This document shows, in pieces, positions 18,697 through 29,153 of a stretch of DNA of 64,000 nt (its first letter is position 1; every line of letters starts with the position of its first letter). Origin of the DNA: Glaciimonas immobilis (GTDB taxonomy: Bacteria > Pseudomonadota > Gammaproteobacteria > Burkholderiales > Burkholderiaceae_D); NCBI RefSeq assembly GCF_011947285.1, contig NZ_JAAOZT010000006.1, forward strand, positions 124,001 to 188,000, in the 5' to 3' direction. Below the pieces are notes generated by a model. The model did no database searches, was not told the origin of the DNA, and saw nothing but the letters and a program-made list of their open reading frames with translations. A program made the position numbers and the translations under genes.

Positions 18697-20516
18697 TGAC
18701 TTCCCAATCAGTGTTGCTACTCGTAGCGTTTTTGGTCGTCCTGCTGGCACTCAGTTATCCGTTGGCTAAATTGATCGTCCGGATCGCGGGCGATGCCCCA
18801 ATGCCCGGTTTTGGCTGGTTAGTCCGTTTTGAGCAGGGCCTATATCGCCTGGCGGGCATGCAGCCTGGCGACGAGATGACGTGGAAGAGCTATGCGCTCG
18901 CGCTATTGGTTTTCAATACGATCGGCGCTCTCGCCACGTATGCGTTGCAACGCGTGCAAGCGTGGCTGCCACTAAATCCGCAACACTTCGCTAACGTCTC
19001 TGCTGATTCTTCGTTTAATACGGCAGTGAGCTTCGTTAGCAATACTAATTGGCAAGCGTATAGCGGCGAGAGCACCATGAGCTATCTGACGCAGATGCTG
19101 GTGCTGGCGGCGCAAAATTTCTTTTCTGCAGCGACCGGGATTGCGGTGGCATTTGCATTGATTCGCGGGTTTTCACGTCACTCATCGCAATCGCTAGGTA
19201 ACTTCTGGCGCGATATAACGCGTTCCACGTTGTATTTGTTGTTGCCATTGTCGCTGGTGTTTGCAGTATTTTTGATGGGCCAGGGAGTGATTCAAAACTT
19301 TGATGCGTATAAAGACGTGTCACTGGTACAAGCCGTCACTTATCAGCAGCCAAAAGCGGGCGCGGACGGCCAACCGATGAAGGATAGTAGCGGTAACCCG
19401 GTAATGGAGACGTTGACCACACCAACCCAAACGTTGGCGATGGGTCCGGTCGCGTCGCAAGAGGCGATCAAAATGATCGGCACCAACGGCGGCGGTTTCT
19501 TCAATGCTAATTCCGCACATCCCTATGAAAATCCGACGCCTTTGTCGAACTTCATGCAAATGCTATCAATTTTTCTCATTCCCGCCGCTTTGTGTTTTGT
19601 TTTTGGCCGCATGGTGGGAGATATTCGTCAAGGTTGGGCAATCCTGGCGGCGATGACCGTCATCTTTGTGATCATGACCGTCGTGGTCTTGATCGCCGAA
19701 CAGCAATCTCACCCCGGCCTCTATGCGTTAGGGATTGATCAAGCCCATAGCCTATTGCAATCTGGCGGCAATATGGAAGGCAAAGAGACCCGGTTCGGCA
19801 TCAGCGCCTCCGCCTTGTTTGCTGCCATCACGACCGCTGCGTCATGCGGTGCTGTTAACGCGATGCATGACTCCTTTACCGCATTAGGGGGAATGGTTCC
19901 ACTGGCCTTAATGCAGATGGGCGAGGTCGTCTTTGGCGGTGTGGGTTCCGGACTGTACGGCATGCTGGTGTTTGCGATTATGGCGGTCTTTATTGCCGGT
20001 CTGATGATCGGTCGCACGCCAGAATATCTCGGTAAAAAAATCCAGTCATTCGAAATGAAGATGACATCGATTGCGATTCTTGCGGTGCCTTTGCTGGTCC
20101 TTGGCGGCACAGCTATCGCGGTGATGGGGAGCGCGGGTACGGCGGGCATTCTTAATCCCGGCGCGCACGGCTTCACGGAAATTTTGTACGCCTTTAGCTC
20201 TGCCGCCAATAATAACGGCAGTGCGTTTGGCGGCTTGTCAGCCAATACGCCGTTCTACAACATCGCACTGGCGATCGCTATGTGGTTTGGACGATTTGTC
20301 ATCATTATCGCGATTCTGGCCATTGCCGGTTCACTCGCTGCAAAGAAAAGACTGGAACCGAATGCGGGGACGATGCCCACGCATGGTCCGTTATTTGTTG
20401 TGTTGCTGATTGGGATCGTGGTGCTGGTGGGTGTATTAAATTATGTACCGTCATTGGCGTTAGGTCCGATTGTTGAGCATCTGCAAATGGTGGGTCCGGG
20501 AGTGCTGGCGCATTAG
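18696..20516 (+). CDS. kdpA: KdpA, potassium-translocating subunit
   Basis: 606 residues from ATG 18696, which overlaps the kdpF stop by one base and has GGAGGAC ahead. A TTG one codon earlier is also in frame but less likely. It has about ten membrane helices and selectivity-filter type segments such as [37 protein letters not shown] and [10 protein letters not shown]. KdpA is a SKT-superfamily pore that takes K+ from the periplasm and passes it through a tunnel to KdpB. Length is slightly above the E. coli 557. Confidence 0.97.
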   Translation: MTSQSVLLLVAFLVVLLALSYPLAKLIVRIAGDAPMPGFGWLVRFEQGLYRLAGMQPGDEMTWKSYALALLVFNTIGALATYALQRVQAWLPLNPQHFANVSADSSFNTAVSFVSNTNWQAYSGESTMSYLTQMLVLAAQNFFSAATGIAVAFALIRGFSRHSSQSLGNFWRDITRSTLYLLLPLSLVFAVFLMGQGVIQNFDAYKDVSLVQAVTYQQPKAGADGQPMKDSSGNPVMETLTTPTQTLAMGPVASQEAIKMIGTNGGGFFNANSAHPYENPTPLSNFMQMLSIFLIPAALCFVFGRMVGDIRQGWAILAAMTVIFVIMTVVVLIAEQQSHPGLYALGIDQAHSLLQSGGNMEGKETRFGISASALFAAITTAASCGAVNAMHDSFTALGGMVPLALMQMGEVVFGGVGSGLYGMLVFAIMAVFIAGLMIGRTPEYLGKKIQSFEMKMTSIAILAVPLLVLGGTAIAVMGSAGTAGILNPGAHGFTEILYAFSSAANNNGSAFGGLSANTPFYNIALAIAMWFGRFVIIIAILAIAGSLAAKKRLEPNAGTMPTHGPLFVVLLIGIVVLVGVLNYVPSLALGPIVEHLQMVGPGVLAH

Positions 20517-20567
20517 TGTGCAGGACGTAGTCCGCACAGTGGTCACCCATCAATATTAAGGAACATC

Positions 20568-22658
20568 ATGTCTTCCAATAATGCTCGCAGTAAATTAACG
20601 TTGTTTGATTCCAAGCTATTTGGTCCTGCAATTGTCGCATCGTTCCAGAAACTCACGCCACGCACGCAGTTGCGTAATCCGGTGATGTTCGTCGTCTACG
20701 TTGGCAGTATTCTCACCACGTTATTGTTTTTTCAAGCCTTGTTTGGCAAAGGCGAGGCGAATCCTGGATTCATTCTTTCTATTTCGGTCTGGCTCTGGTT
20801 TACCGTCCTGTTTGCCAACTTTGCTGAGGCGTTGGCAGAGGGGCGCAGCAAGGCGCAAGCCGAATCATTAAGAGCTTTAAAACAGACTGTTTCGGCAAAA
20901 AAATTGCTTAACGCTACGGCAAAAAATGGCCTCGATAGTAAATGGTCGCCAGTTTCTGCGAGTGAATTGCGTAAAGGTGATGTCGTGTTAATCGTGGCCG
21001 GGGATGTCGTTCCGGTGGACGGTGAAGTAATCGAAGGCGTAGCATCGGTGGACGAGAGCGCCATCACGGGCGAATCGGCACCGGTGATTCGCGAATCCGG
21101 CGGCGATTTCTCGGCCGTCACCGGCGGTACGCGCGTACTGTCCGATTGGTTGGTCGTGCGTGTTTCAGTTAATCCCGGCGAGGCATTTCTGGACCGTATG
21201 ATCGCTATGGTCGAGGGTGCTAAACGTCAAAAAACACCGAACGAAATCGCCTTGACGATTCTGCTGGTGGCGTTGACCATCGTATTTTTATTAGTCACGG
21301 TGACGTTATTGCCGTTCTCGTTGTTTAGTGTCGCTGCCGCCAAATTCGGTACGCCAATCACTATTACGGTATTGATCGCTTTGCTCGTGTGTCTGATACC
21401 AACTACCATCGGCGGCTTGCTTTCTGCTATCGGTGTCGCTGGGATGAGCCGCATGATGCAGGCAAACGTGATCGCCACATCCGGTCGCGCCGTTGAAGCC
21501 GCGGGCGATGTTGACGTGTTGTTGCTGGACAAAACCGGCACCATCACCCTCGGCAATCGTCAGGCTTCCACTTTCATCCCCGCGCCAGGAATCTCCGAGC
21601 AGCAACTGGCCGATGTCGCTCAGTTAGCATCGCTGGCAGATGAGACTCCGGAAGGTCGCAGCATCGTGGTGTTGGCCAAGCAGCGCTTTAATATCCGGGA
21701 ACGCAACATGGGCGCGCTTCATGCAATATTTGTACCGTTCACCGCGCAAACCAGAATGAGCGGCGTCGATATTGGTGATCGTCTGATCCGCAAAGGATCG
21801 TCGGAAGCGTTGAAAAAATACGTCGGATCGCTAGGCCAACCTTTTCCGGCTGAAGTCGCCCGCAGTGTCGATGACGTCGCTCGTCGTGGAAGTACGCCGT
21901 TAGTGGTGGTGGACAACGGTGTTGTAATGGGTATAGTCGAACTCAAGGATATCGTAAAAGGCGGTATCAAAGAGCGCTTTGCCGAGTTGCGCCAGATGGG
22001 CATTAAAACCGTCATGATCACCGGGGACAATCGGCTCACGGCTGCAGCGATTGCTGCAGAAGCTGGCGTGGATGACTTTTTGGCGGAGGCGACACCGGAA
22101 GATAAGCTCAAACTCATCCGGTCTTATCAGTCCGAAGGCCGCATGGTAGCGATGACCGGCGACGGAACCAATGACGCCCCGGCGTTAGCGCAGGCTGACG
22201 TCGCGGTAGCGATGAACAGCGGCACGCAGGCGGCCAAAGAGGCCGGTAACATGGTCGATCTGGATTCCAATCCAACCAAGTTATTGGAGATCGTAGAGAT
22301 CGGCAAACAGATGTTAATGACGCGCGGTGCGTTGTCCACGTTTTCGATTGCGAATGATATTGCTAAATATTTCGCCATCATTCCAGCCGCGTTCGTGACC
22401 ACGTATCCGCAACTTGCAGCGCTCAACATCATGCATCTGGCAAGCCCCTCATCCGCGATTATGTCAGCGGTCATCTTTAATGCATTGATCATCGTAGCCT
22501 TGATTCCGCTGGCCCTAAAAGGCGTCAAGTATCGCGCTGTCGGTGCCGCGGCGTTATTGCGCCGTAACCTGTTGATTTACGGTTTAGGCGGGATCATTGC
22601 GCCGTTCATCGGTATCAAGTTGATCGATATGTTGTTGGCTGCACTCAATCTGGTTTAG
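20568..22658 (+). CDS. kdpB: KdpB, P-type ATPase subunit
   Basis: 696 residues. The phosphorylated Asp is at ~321 in [15 protein letters not shown] (actuator loop, ITGESAPV), the [10 protein letters not shown] nucleotide-binding segment and the hinge [17 protein letters not shown] are all present, and the P-type helix-4 region reads [12 protein letters not shown]. It drives K+ uptake with KdpA and is inhibited by phosphorylation of the TGES serine in E. coli; that serine is present here. AAGGA precedes the ATG. Confidence 0.97.
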   Translation: MSSNNARSKLTLFDSKLFGPAIVASFQKLTPRTQLRNPVMFVVYVGSILTTLLFFQALFGKGEANPGFILSISVWLWFTVLFANFAEALAEGRSKAQAESLRALKQTVSAKKLLNATAKNGLDSKWSPVSASELRKGDVVLIVAGDVVPVDGEVIEGVASVDESAITGESAPVIRESGGDFSAVTGGTRVLSDWLVVRVSVNPGEAFLDRMIAMVEGAKRQKTPNEIALTILLVALTIVFLLVTVTLLPFSLFSVAAAKFGTPITITVLIALLVCLIPTTIGGLLSAIGVAGMSRMMQANVIATSGRAVEAAGDVDVLLLDKTGTITLGNRQASTFIPAPGISEQQLADVAQLASLADETPEGRSIVVLAKQRFNIRERNMGALHAIFVPFTAQTRMSGVDIGDRLIRKGSSEALKKYVGSLGQPFPAEVARSVDDVARRGSTPLVVVDNGVVMGIVELKDIVKGGIKERFAELRQMGIKTVMITGDNRLTAAAIAAEAGVDDFLAEATPEDKLKLIRSYQSEGRMVAMTGDGTNDAPALAQADVAVAMNSGTQAAKEAGNMVDLDSNPTKLLEIVEIGKQMLMTRGALSTFSIANDIAKYFAIIPAAFVTTYPQLAALNIMHLASPSSAIMSAVIFNALIIVALIPLALKGVKYRAVGAAALLRRNLLIYGLGGIIAPFIGIKLIDMLLAALNLV

Positions 22659-22669
22659 GAGAATAATTA

Positions 22670-23302
22670 ATGAAAACCTCACCCGCCGTTACCTCTGGTG
22701 TCCCCGGTATGCAAGATATGTCGGTCAAGTCGAGTCCCATCCTGCGTCCTGCATTGGTTTTATTCACCGTGCTGACGCTCATCTGCGGCATCATCTATCC
22801 GCTTGTAGTAACAGGCATAGGCAAAGTCGCTTTTGCAGACAAAGCCGCCGGTAGTTTAATCATTCAAAACAGTAAGGTCGTAGGCTCAAGTCTAATAGGC
22901 CAAGAGTTCTCCGCCCCGCAATATTTCTGGGGCCGCCTGTCCGCCACCAGCCCTATGCCCTATAACGCCACCTCATCCGGTGGTTCTAATTTCGGCCCCA
23001 GCAACCCAGCTCTGATCGACGCAGTAAAAGGCCGCATCGCAGCCTTAAAAGCAGCAGATCCCACCAACGAACTACCAATCCCGGTAGATCTGGTAACAGC
23101 CTCAGGCAGCGGCATGGACCCAGAAATCAGCCTGGCCGCAGCGTATTACCAAGCCGCCAGAGTAGCCAGGCAACGTAACTTGGGCGTTGATGCAGTCCGC
23201 GCCATAATCGAAGCAAAGCAAGAGACCCGCAGCATGGGATTTTTAGGCGAACCAAGAATCAACGTACTGGAACTTAATCTGGCATTAGACCAAAAACATT
23301 GA
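22670..23302 (+). CDS. kdpC: KdpC, potassium ATPase subunit C
   Basis: 210 residues: a polar N-terminus longer than in E. coli, one membrane helix ([20 protein letters not shown]) and a periplasmic domain with [20 protein letters not shown] and [15 protein letters not shown], the family hallmarks. ATG 22670 has GGAGAA ahead, 12 bp after kdpB; Met14 or Met17 are alternative starts. From about 22800 onward the coding strand turns unusually rich in C and A (codons CTA, GTA, CCA, GCA), unlike kdpA and kdpB. Confidence 0.96.
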   Translation: MKTSPAVTSGVPGMQDMSVKSSPILRPALVLFTVLTLICGIIYPLVVTGIGKVAFADKAAGSLIIQNSKVVGSSLIGQEFSAPQYFWGRLSATSPMPYNATSSGGSNFGPSNPALIDAVKGRIAALKAADPTNELPIPVDLVTASGSGMDPEISLAAAYYQAARVARQRNLGVDAVRAIIEAKQETRSMGFLGEPRINVLELNLALDQKH

Positions 23303-23535
23303 TTAACGCATAAATTTGGTCGATATTGCGCCTGCAATAAGAAGTCATCGAATTGTAGTTGCCGTTGCCGTTGAAGTGGCAGTTGACCTATCCCGTCATA
23401 GGCGATGCCGGTTATTTTGGTTGTCAGTCGGGAATTTTCGTAATACATGTTTGAGATTGTATGGTTCATTGCAAGCCATTTGCCTACTTCATGTTCGGCG
23501 ATGCGGTGAATGTCGATAGCTAAAATGGTTATTAC

Positions 23536-23650
23536 TCCGTGGATGCTGATCGGGGGTGGCCCGATAGCCAGTTACTTTTTTTGTCTCGCCAAAAATAAGT
23601 AACCAAAAAAAAGGCGACCGCAGAGACGCTGCCCTACGGGTCCCCAAGCG
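23536..23650 (-). repeat. Dispersed intergenic repeat, copy 1 (inverted)
   Basis: Its reverse complement matches copies 2 and 3: it opens GGGGACCCG, contains GCGGTCGCC followed by a T-run and GGTTACTT, then AAAGTAACTGGC and ends CAGCATCCACGGA. The A/T-rich middle pairs with itself (AGTTACTT / AAGTAAC), so it can form a long stem. Confidence 0.85.
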
Positions 23651-23769
23651 TTTTAGTCATCAGTCGGGTGGAAAAACCAACTCGCTTCGCTCAAACATGT
23701 TTTCCCACAATTCCCGTCTGATGACTAAAACACTTGGCAGCGCCAATGACGGGGTAGGTCAAGGGCCGC

Positions 23770-23830
23770 TTCAACGGCAACCGCAACCGCAACAGCAACG
23801 GCAACAGCAACAGCAACGGCAACGTCAAGG
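23770..23830. repeat. Degenerate CAACGG/CAACAG hexamer tract
   Basis: About nine imperfect CAACNG hexamers in a row. The complementary (GTTGCG)n tract occurs at 23917-23935 and 24388-24410, so the tracts can pair with each other. No open frame of interest runs through them. Confidence 0.8.
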
Positions 23831-23844
23831 ACTGTAACCACGAT

Positions 23845-23939
23845 AATGAGAGAAAGGCACTAATCTATTCAGGCTCTCAATCGCCAAGACAATCAACCCT
23901 CCAATTAGCAAGGCTGCTGCGGTTGCGGTTGTTGTTGAC
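23845..23939 (+). repeat. Direct repeat D, copy 1
   Basis: It starts AATGAGAGAAAGG, contains CTAATCTATTC, CTCTCAATCGCCAAG, CAATCAACCCTCCAATTA and CAAGGCTGC, and ends in (GTTGCG)n GTTGTTGAC. Copy 2 at 24316-24416 differs by a few substitutions and one extra hexamer. Confidence 0.9.
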
Positions 23940-24051
23940 CTGCCCCGTCATAGGTGATGCCGGTTATTTCGGCTGTCAGTCGGGAATTGTCGGAATACAT
24001 GTTTGAGCCGCAGGCGAGTTGGTATTTCGACCCGACTGATAGTCGAAATAA

Positions 24052-24185
24052 TTGGGGACCCGACCAACGGGAGGGCAGCGCGTCTGCGGTCGCCTTTTTT
24101 TTGGTTACTTTATTTGCGGGGGGCGCCTAGCCAAGCAAAAAAAAGTAACTGGCCGCCGGGCCACTCCCGGCCAGCATCCACGGAG
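24052..24185 (+). repeat. Dispersed intergenic repeat, copy 2
   Basis: Direct orientation. It holds GGGGACCCGACC, GGGAGGGCA, GCGGTCGCC, GGTTACTT, GCGGGGGGCGCCTAGCC and GCATCCACGGA. The segment shared with copy 3 includes the perfect run GCGGGGGGCGCCTAGCCAAG. It is preceded by CCGACTGATAGTCG, as copy 3 is. Confidence 0.9.
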
Positions 24186-24210
24186 CACTAACCATTTTAG
24201 CTATCGAATA

Positions 24211-24270
24211 ACCAAACCAACCAAACCAACCAAACCAACCAAACCAACCAAACCAACCAAACCAACCAAA
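24211..24270. repeat. 9-bp tandem repeat, nearly seven copies
   Basis: 60 bases of perfect period 9 (unit CCAACCAAA). Read in one frame it would give (Pro-Thr-Lys)n, but the open frame around it lies in repeat DNA and is not credible as a gene. It is a candidate variable-number locus. Confidence 0.95.
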
Positions 24271-24315
24271 TGGGTCAACGTCGGCGGCGCTCCATTCCCG
24301 TCTGATGACTAAAAC

Positions 24316-24416
24316 AATGAGAGAAAGGTACTAATCTATTCGCGCTCTCAATCGCCAAGGCAATCAACCCTCCAATTAACAAGGCTGCGGCGGTTGCGGT
24401 TGCGGTTGTTGTTGAC
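24316..24416 (+). repeat. Direct repeat D, copy 2
   Basis: Near-identical to 23845-23939, with (GTTGCG) expanded by one unit. It is preceded by TCTGATGACTAAAACA, which also occurs at ~23717 and inverted at ~23652, so repeat D is part of a larger modular unit. Confidence 0.9.
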
Positions 24417-24446
24417 GTACCCCGACCCGACTGATAGTCGAAAAAA

Positions 24447-24579
24447 TCGGGGACCCGACCAAAGGGAGGGCAACGCCTTTGCGGTCACCTTTTGTTTGGT
24501 GCCTTTATTTGCGGGGGGCGCCTAGCCAAGCAAAATAAAGACACTGGCTGTCGGGCCGCCCCCGACTAGCATCCACGGA
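24447..24579 (+). repeat. Dispersed intergenic repeat, copy 3
   Basis: Same order of blocks as copy 2 but more diverged (GCGGTCACC, GGTGCCTT, AAAGACACTGGC). The substitutions often occur in both arms of the stem, for example GTAACTGG/GGTTACTT in copy 2 against GACACTGG/GGTGCCTT in copy 3, hinting that pairing is kept. Confidence 0.85.
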
Positions 24580-24711
24580 GCACCAGCCAACTTAGTAACC
24601 AACAATCGCAAAGTTGACGAAGGACCGTTAACCAATTTCCCACAAAATCAGCCAAAAAAAGACTACCCTAAACAACCACCAAATAACCCGCTAACAACCA
24701 AGACATCATAA

Positions 24712-27534
24712 ATGTCCCAACAAACTCCTAATACCCGCCCCGACCCCGACGCACTCCTCTCCCGCATCCAATCGGAGCAACTCCAGGCCACCCGCGGCAA
24801 GCTAAGAATTTACTTCGGCGCCTCAGCTGGCGTGGGCAAAACCTACGCCATGCTCACAGCCGCCCACAAACTCCAGTCCGAAGGACGGGAAGTACTAGCA
24901 GGCGTCATAGAAAGCCACGGCCGCATCGACACCGCAAACCAACTAACCGGCCTCCCAATCCTCCCACTAAAACAGCTAACCTATCGCGACAAACAATTAC
25001 CAGAATTCGATCTGGACGCCGCACTAGCTCGCAAACCATCGCTGATATTAGTAGATGAACTGGCCCACTCCAACGCCCCCGGTTCACGCCACCCCAAACG
25101 CTGGCAAGACGTAGAAGAATTACTCAGCGCCGGTATTGACGTATTCACGACGCTCAATGTTCAGCATCTGGAAAGCTTAAACGATGTCGTGGGCGGCATC
25201 ACCGGTATCCGCGTCGCGGAGACCCTACCCGACACCGTCTTCGACGCCGCCGATGAAGTCGTTCAGGTCGACATTCCGGCCGATGAGTTGCTAGCGCGCT
25301 TGAAACTGGGCAAGGTCTATCAACTGCCGCAAGCCGAACGGGCATCCCGTAATTTTTTTCGTAAAGGCAATTTAATTGCCTTGCGTGAGTTGGCGTTGCG
25401 TCGCACCGCCGACCGGCTGCAAGGTGATGTGCAGGCATATCGGATCGAAAAATCGATCGATACCGTCTGGCAGACCGATACAGCTTTGTTAGCTTGCATC
25501 GGCCCCACGATTAACGCGGAACATGTGATCCGCAGTACCGCACGTCTCGCTACGCAATTAAATAGTGAGTGGCGCGCTGTCTACGTCGAGACACCGCGTC
25601 TGCAGCGTTTGTCCTCTGCGCGACGCGAAGCAATCCTGGAGACGCTCAAGCTTGCGCAAAATCTGGGCGCTACGACAGCCGTATTGGCGGGCAACGATGT
25701 CACCGAAGTGATCACCGAATTTGCCCGCAGTAATAATATTTCAAAAATTATCGTCGGACGCAGCCAGCATTACGGACGATGGCGTTGGCGCGCACTTTGG
25801 TCAATGCAGGGTAATTTTGCCACCAAAATCGCGGCACAAGCTAAAGACATAGACCTTATTGAAATAGGGCAGCCTTCGATTCGCGCCAAAAGCAAAGAGC
25901 GATCTTCCGGCGCCGCGCCACATTCCTCAGCAAGTGAAGTGTCGCCCCTCAAGCCACACCGGTTAATGGAGAAGACGCGCTCATCGGGATATGTCTGGGC
26001 GGTGGCGGTGACGATACTGGTAACAGTATTGGCGACACCGATATTGCCTTACTTTGATCTGGCCAATATCGTTATGCTGTATTTATTGGCCGAAGTGTTA
26101 ATCGCCGTGCGCTTTGGACGCGGACCCGCGATAACGATTGCGTTGTTAAGTATTGGGGCCTTCGATTTCTTTTTTGTACCGCCACGGTTTTCGTTTGCGG
26201 TGAGTGATTTCCAGTACTTGATGACGTTTGCTGTCATGTTGGCCGTCGGTTTGATCATCACCCATTTGACTACTGGCCTGCGGTATCAGGCCCGCGTTGC
26301 GTCGTATCGGGAGACACGTTCGCGGGCATTATTTGAGTTCTCGCGCGCTCTATCGGGCGCACTGCAGACCGAGCAAATAGTGGAGACCAGCAGAAAATTT
26401 TTGCAACGGACCTTTAATGCCCAAACGCTATTATTGGTGCCGGACCTGGAGGGGCGCTTGCAAGTTGCGCCATCACAGAACGTGCCGGCCAGCGAGGATG
26501 CGGCACTCGAATCTGCGCTGCATGCATCGCTGGATATCGGCATCGCGCAATGGGCATTCGATAACGCCAAAAATGCCGGTATCGGCACCGACACATTGCC
26601 TGCTAGTAATTGCCTGTATCTGCCGTTGGTAGCACCAATGCGCACACGCGGTGTGCTAGCGATATTGCCGCATAGTCGTCGCTGGCTATTGATCCCGGAG
26701 CAGCAGCAGCAACTCTATACTTTTGGTGCGCTGGCTGCGATTGCTTTAGAGCGCGTGCATTATATTGAGGTGGCGCAAGATGCCTTAATAAAAATGGAAT
26801 CGGAACGATTGCGTAATGCATTATTGTCCGCGTTGTCGCATGATTTGCGGACCCCACTGACTGCGTTAGTCGGTTTGTCCGAGTCGCTGGTGCTGACCAG
26901 GCCGCCATTGCAAAGCGCGCAGCAAGGACTCGCAATCGCGCTGCACGAAGAGACGCTGCGCATGAGTGCACTGGTGACCAATTTGCTGGACATGGCGCGC
27001 ATCCAAAGTGGCGAAGTCAAACTTAACCTGCAATGGCAACCTTTTGAGGAGGTGGTCGGCAGCGCCTTACGCGCCAGCACTTTGGCGCTGATGGGCCACA
27101 GGGTAGAAACGCAGGTCTCACATGATCTGCCGTTGGTGCGCTTTGACGCCGTGCTGATTGAACGCGTCCTGTGTAATTTGCTGGAAAACGCGGCTAAATA
27201 CTCGCCAGCATCTTCAGCTATCATGTTGTCCGCAGCGATCACTGGCCGCCTTTTGTCCGTCACCGTGGCGGATCATGGCCCCGGTCTCCCCGCCGGGATG
27301 GAGGAGGCTATCTTTGATAAGTTCACACGCGGCGAGCGCGAGTCAGCCAAACCGGGCGTCGGATTGGGATTGGCGATCTGCAGGGCAATCGTCGAGGCCC
27401 ACGGCGGCATAATTACCGCCGCCGATGGCGCTGCAGACGGTGCCGCGTTTACCTTTACCTTACCACTGGGCGTACCGCCAAGCATGCCGGATCCGGAAGA
27501 TGGTGAGTACTATCCGGTCGAACCATCTTTATAG
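24712..27534 (+). CDS. kdpD: KdpD, osmosensitive K+ sensor histidine kinase
   Basis: 940 residues. The KdpD domain at ~25-235 has Walker A GASAGVGKT (36-44) and LVDELAHSNAPGSRH. A universal-stress-like domain follows (~255-380, IIVGRSQHYGRWRWRA), then four helices (~435-540), a GAF-like region (~550-680), the phospho-acceptor His710 in ALSHDLRTPLTAL, and an ATPase domain with NLLENAAKYS, DHGPGLP and GVGLGLAICRAIVEAHGG. It senses K+ limitation and phosphorylates KdpE. The first ~150 codons have the same C/A-rich bias as the end of kdpC; later codons revert. No ribosome site is seen before this ATG. Confidence 0.96.
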   Translation: MSQQTPNTRPDPDALLSRIQSEQLQATRGKLRIYFGASAGVGKTYAMLTAAHKLQSEGREVLAGVIESHGRIDTANQLTGLPILPLKQLTYRDKQLPEFDLDAALARKPSLILVDELAHSNAPGSRHPKRWQDVEELLSAGIDVFTTLNVQHLESLNDVVGGITGIRVAETLPDTVFDAADEVVQVDIPADELLARLKLGKVYQLPQAERASRNFFRKGNLIALRELALRRTADRLQGDVQAYRIEKSIDTVWQTDTALLACIGPTINAEHVIRSTARLATQLNSEWRAVYVETPRLQRLSSARREAILETLKLAQNLGATTAVLAGNDVTEVITEFARSNNISKIIVGRSQHYGRWRWRALWSMQGNFATKIAAQAKDIDLIEIGQPSIRAKSKERSSGAAPHSSASEVSPLKPHRLMEKTRSSGYVWAVAVTILVTVLATPILPYFDLANIVMLYLLAEVLIAVRFGRGPAITIALLSIGAFDFFFVPPRFSFAVSDFQYLMTFAVMLAVGLIITHLTTGLRYQARVASYRETRSRALFEFSRALSGALQTEQIVETSRKFLQRTFNAQTLLLVPDLEGRLQVAPSQNVPASEDAALESALHASLDIGIAQWAFDNAKNAGIGTDTLPASNCLYLPLVAPMRTRGVLAILPHSRRWLLIPEQQQQLYTFGALAAIALERVHYIEVAQDALIKMESERLRNALLSALSHDLRTPLTALVGLSESLVLTRPPLQSAQQGLAIALHEETLRMSALVTNLLDMARIQSGEVKLNLQWQPFEEVVGSALRASTLALMGHRVETQVSHDLPLVRFDAVLIERVLCNLLENAAKYSPASSAIMLSAAITGRLLSVTVADHGPGLPAGMEEAIFDKFTRGERESAKPGVGLGLAICRAIVEAHGGIITAADGAADGAAFTFTLPLGVPPSMPDPEDGEYYPVEPSL

Positions 27535-27544
27535 AGTAGGCACC

Positions 27545-28243
27545 ATGAGCCAATCACAACCCGTAGCGATTTTGGTCGAAGACGAGCCGCAAATCCGGCG
27601 CTTTGTGCGTGCGGCATTAGAAGATGAGGGCTGGCAGATTCATGAGGCCGACACGCTCCATAGAGGCTTGATAGACACCGGCACCCGCAAGCCGAATCTG
27701 GTGATTCTTGACCTGGGCCTACCCGATGGGGATGGTATCGATTTTATTCTTGACGTCAGAAAATGGTCCAAGGTGCCAATCATCGTCTTGTCGGCCCGCG
27801 TCAGTGAAAACGATAAAATCAAGGCGCTGGATGCCGGTGCAGACGATTATCTGAGCAAGCCGTTTGGCGTTGGTGAATTGCTGGCGCGCGTGCGGGCCAC
27901 ATTGCGTCGGCAGCATCTGCCTTTGGCGAGTGCGGATGGACTGATTCGGTTTGGGGATGTAACGCTGGACCAGCAGGCGCGACTGATCACAAAGGCCGGG
28001 CAACCGGTCCATCTGACACCGACTGAATACCGATTGCTGACGGTTTTGGTGACCAACGCCGGGCGGGTCGTGACTAACCCGCAGTTATTACGTGAAGTCT
28101 GGGGGCCATCGCACTCCGAAAACGGTCATTATCTACGCATTTATATGGGCCACCTGCGCCATAAGCTAGAAGATGATCCCGCCCAGCCGCAATATTTACT
28201 CACCGAAACGGCGGTTGGATATCGGATCATGTTGTCGGTCTAG
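27545..28243 (+). CDS. kdpE: KdpE, response regulator for potassium transport
   Basis: 232 residues from ATG 27545, 10 bp after kdpD. Receiver domain: acidic pair in LVEDEPQ, phospho-acceptor Asp56 in LVILDLGLPDGDG, Lys in LSKPFG. A winged-helix OmpR/PhoB output domain follows (TPTEYRLLTVLVTNAGRVVT, ETAVGYRI). It should bind the direct repeat at 18404-18427. The longer frame beginning 27425 only overlaps kdpD and is not used. Confidence 0.96.
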   Translation: MSQSQPVAILVEDEPQIRRFVRAALEDEGWQIHEADTLHRGLIDTGTRKPNLVILDLGLPDGDGIDFILDVRKWSKVPIIVLSARVSENDKIKALDAGADDYLSKPFGVGELLARVRATLRRQHLPLASADGLIRFGDVTLDQQARLITKAGQPVHLTPTEYRLLTVLVTNAGRVVTNPQLLREVWGPSHSENGHYLRIYMGHLRHKLEDDPAQPQYLLTETAVGYRIMLSV

Positions 28244-28415
28244 AGGTTGGACGACTGGCCAGGAGGCTGCGCTCCATTGTTTGCTCAGTGTTTGATTGCA
28301 TGCAGACAATCAGAGCTATAAGCATCAATTTGCATAATACGTAATCCTTAGCATTGACCGGTTGGCCCCATGATTGGTTAAAATAGCGTTTTATTTCCTT
28401 TCCAGGAAGATTGCC

Positions 28416-29096
28416 ATGGCCGCTATGACGCAGGACGAACTGAAACAAGCTGTTGCTCGCGAAGCAATTAAATATGTCGTGGAACGCGACATTGTTGGGG
28501 TTGGCACCGGCTCAACTGCAAATTTTTTTATTGATGAACTGGCTAAAATCAAGCATCTGATCAAGGGTGCTGTAGCCTCTTCTGAAGCCACGGCTGCGCG
28601 CCTGCGTAGCCATGATATTGAAGTGTTCGATTTGAATCAGGTGCTGTCCATGCCCGTCTACATTGACGGCGCGGATGAGGTGAATGCGCAAGGCGCGATG
28701 ATCAAGGGCGGTGGCGCTGCACTGACGCGTGAAAAGATCGTCGCATCGGTGGCAGATAAATTCATTTGTATCGCCGACGGCTCCAAACTGGTCAATGTAC
28801 TGGGTAAGTTTCCGCTGCCGGTTGAAGTGATTCCGATGGCGCAGGCCGTGGTTGCGCGCAAGTTGGCAAAATTGGGCGGGGAACCGCGTTTGCGCTTTAA
28901 GGATGGCATTCCGCTTATCACCGATAACGGTTGCGTCATTATCGATATGTATGGCCTCAAAATCGTTGATCCGGTTGCAATGGAAGCACATATTAACCAG
29001 ATCATCGGTGTCGTATCGGTTGGTCTGTTTGCCAAACAGGGCGCTAACGTCTGCTTGCTGGGAATGCCGGACGGCGTTAAGACGCTGACGTTTTAA
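28416..29096 (+). CDS. rpiA: Ribose-5-phosphate isomerase A
   Basis: 226 residues from ATG 28416, which has CCAGGAAGA 6-14 bases ahead; the longer frame from 28374 lacks a site. Motifs are [15 protein letters not shown], the catalytic DGADEV segment, [14 protein letters not shown] and, near the end, [11 protein letters not shown]. The enzyme interconverts ribose-5-phosphate and ribulose-5-phosphate in the pentose phosphate pathway. It stands alone, with its own terminator. Confidence 0.97.
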   Translation: MAAMTQDELKQAVAREAIKYVVERDIVGVGTGSTANFFIDELAKIKHLIKGAVASSEATAARLRSHDIEVFDLNQVLSMPVYIDGADEVNAQGAMIKGGGAALTREKIVASVADKFICIADGSKLVNVLGKFPLPVEVIPMAQAVVARKLAKLGGEPRLRFKDGIPLITDNGCVIIDMYGLKIVDPVAMEAHINQIIGVVSVGLFAKQGANVCLLGMPDGVKTLTF

Positions 29097-29153
29097 CCTG
29101 TACGGTTAAAAAATTTCTGTTCCTGGGGCGATCTCAACTGATCCTTTAGTTGC

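Larger units (their letters stand above)
23303..24711. other. 1.4-kb kdpC-kdpD spacer made of repeats, no gene
   Basis: No credible coding frame. Apart from the repeats listed separately it also carries an inverted pair, AAGCGTTTTAGTCATCAG (23645-) against CTGATGACTAAAACACTT (~23718-23735), and two copies of GTCAGTCGGGAATT. The last ~130 bases before kdpD are A/C-rich with no clear promoter, and no Shine-Dalgarno is seen before the kdpD ATG. In most bacteria kdpD follows kdpC directly. Confidence 0.85.

Noticed and set aside
24052-24312. 86-codon plus-strand frame ending in (Pro-Thr-Lys)n
   Set aside because: It lies wholly in the dispersed repeat and the 9-bp tandem array, has no ribosome site, and a sister copy of the repeat lacks the frame.
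23770-24416. CRISPR-like array
   Set aside because: Repeats are not evenly spaced with unique spacers, and no cas genes are present.
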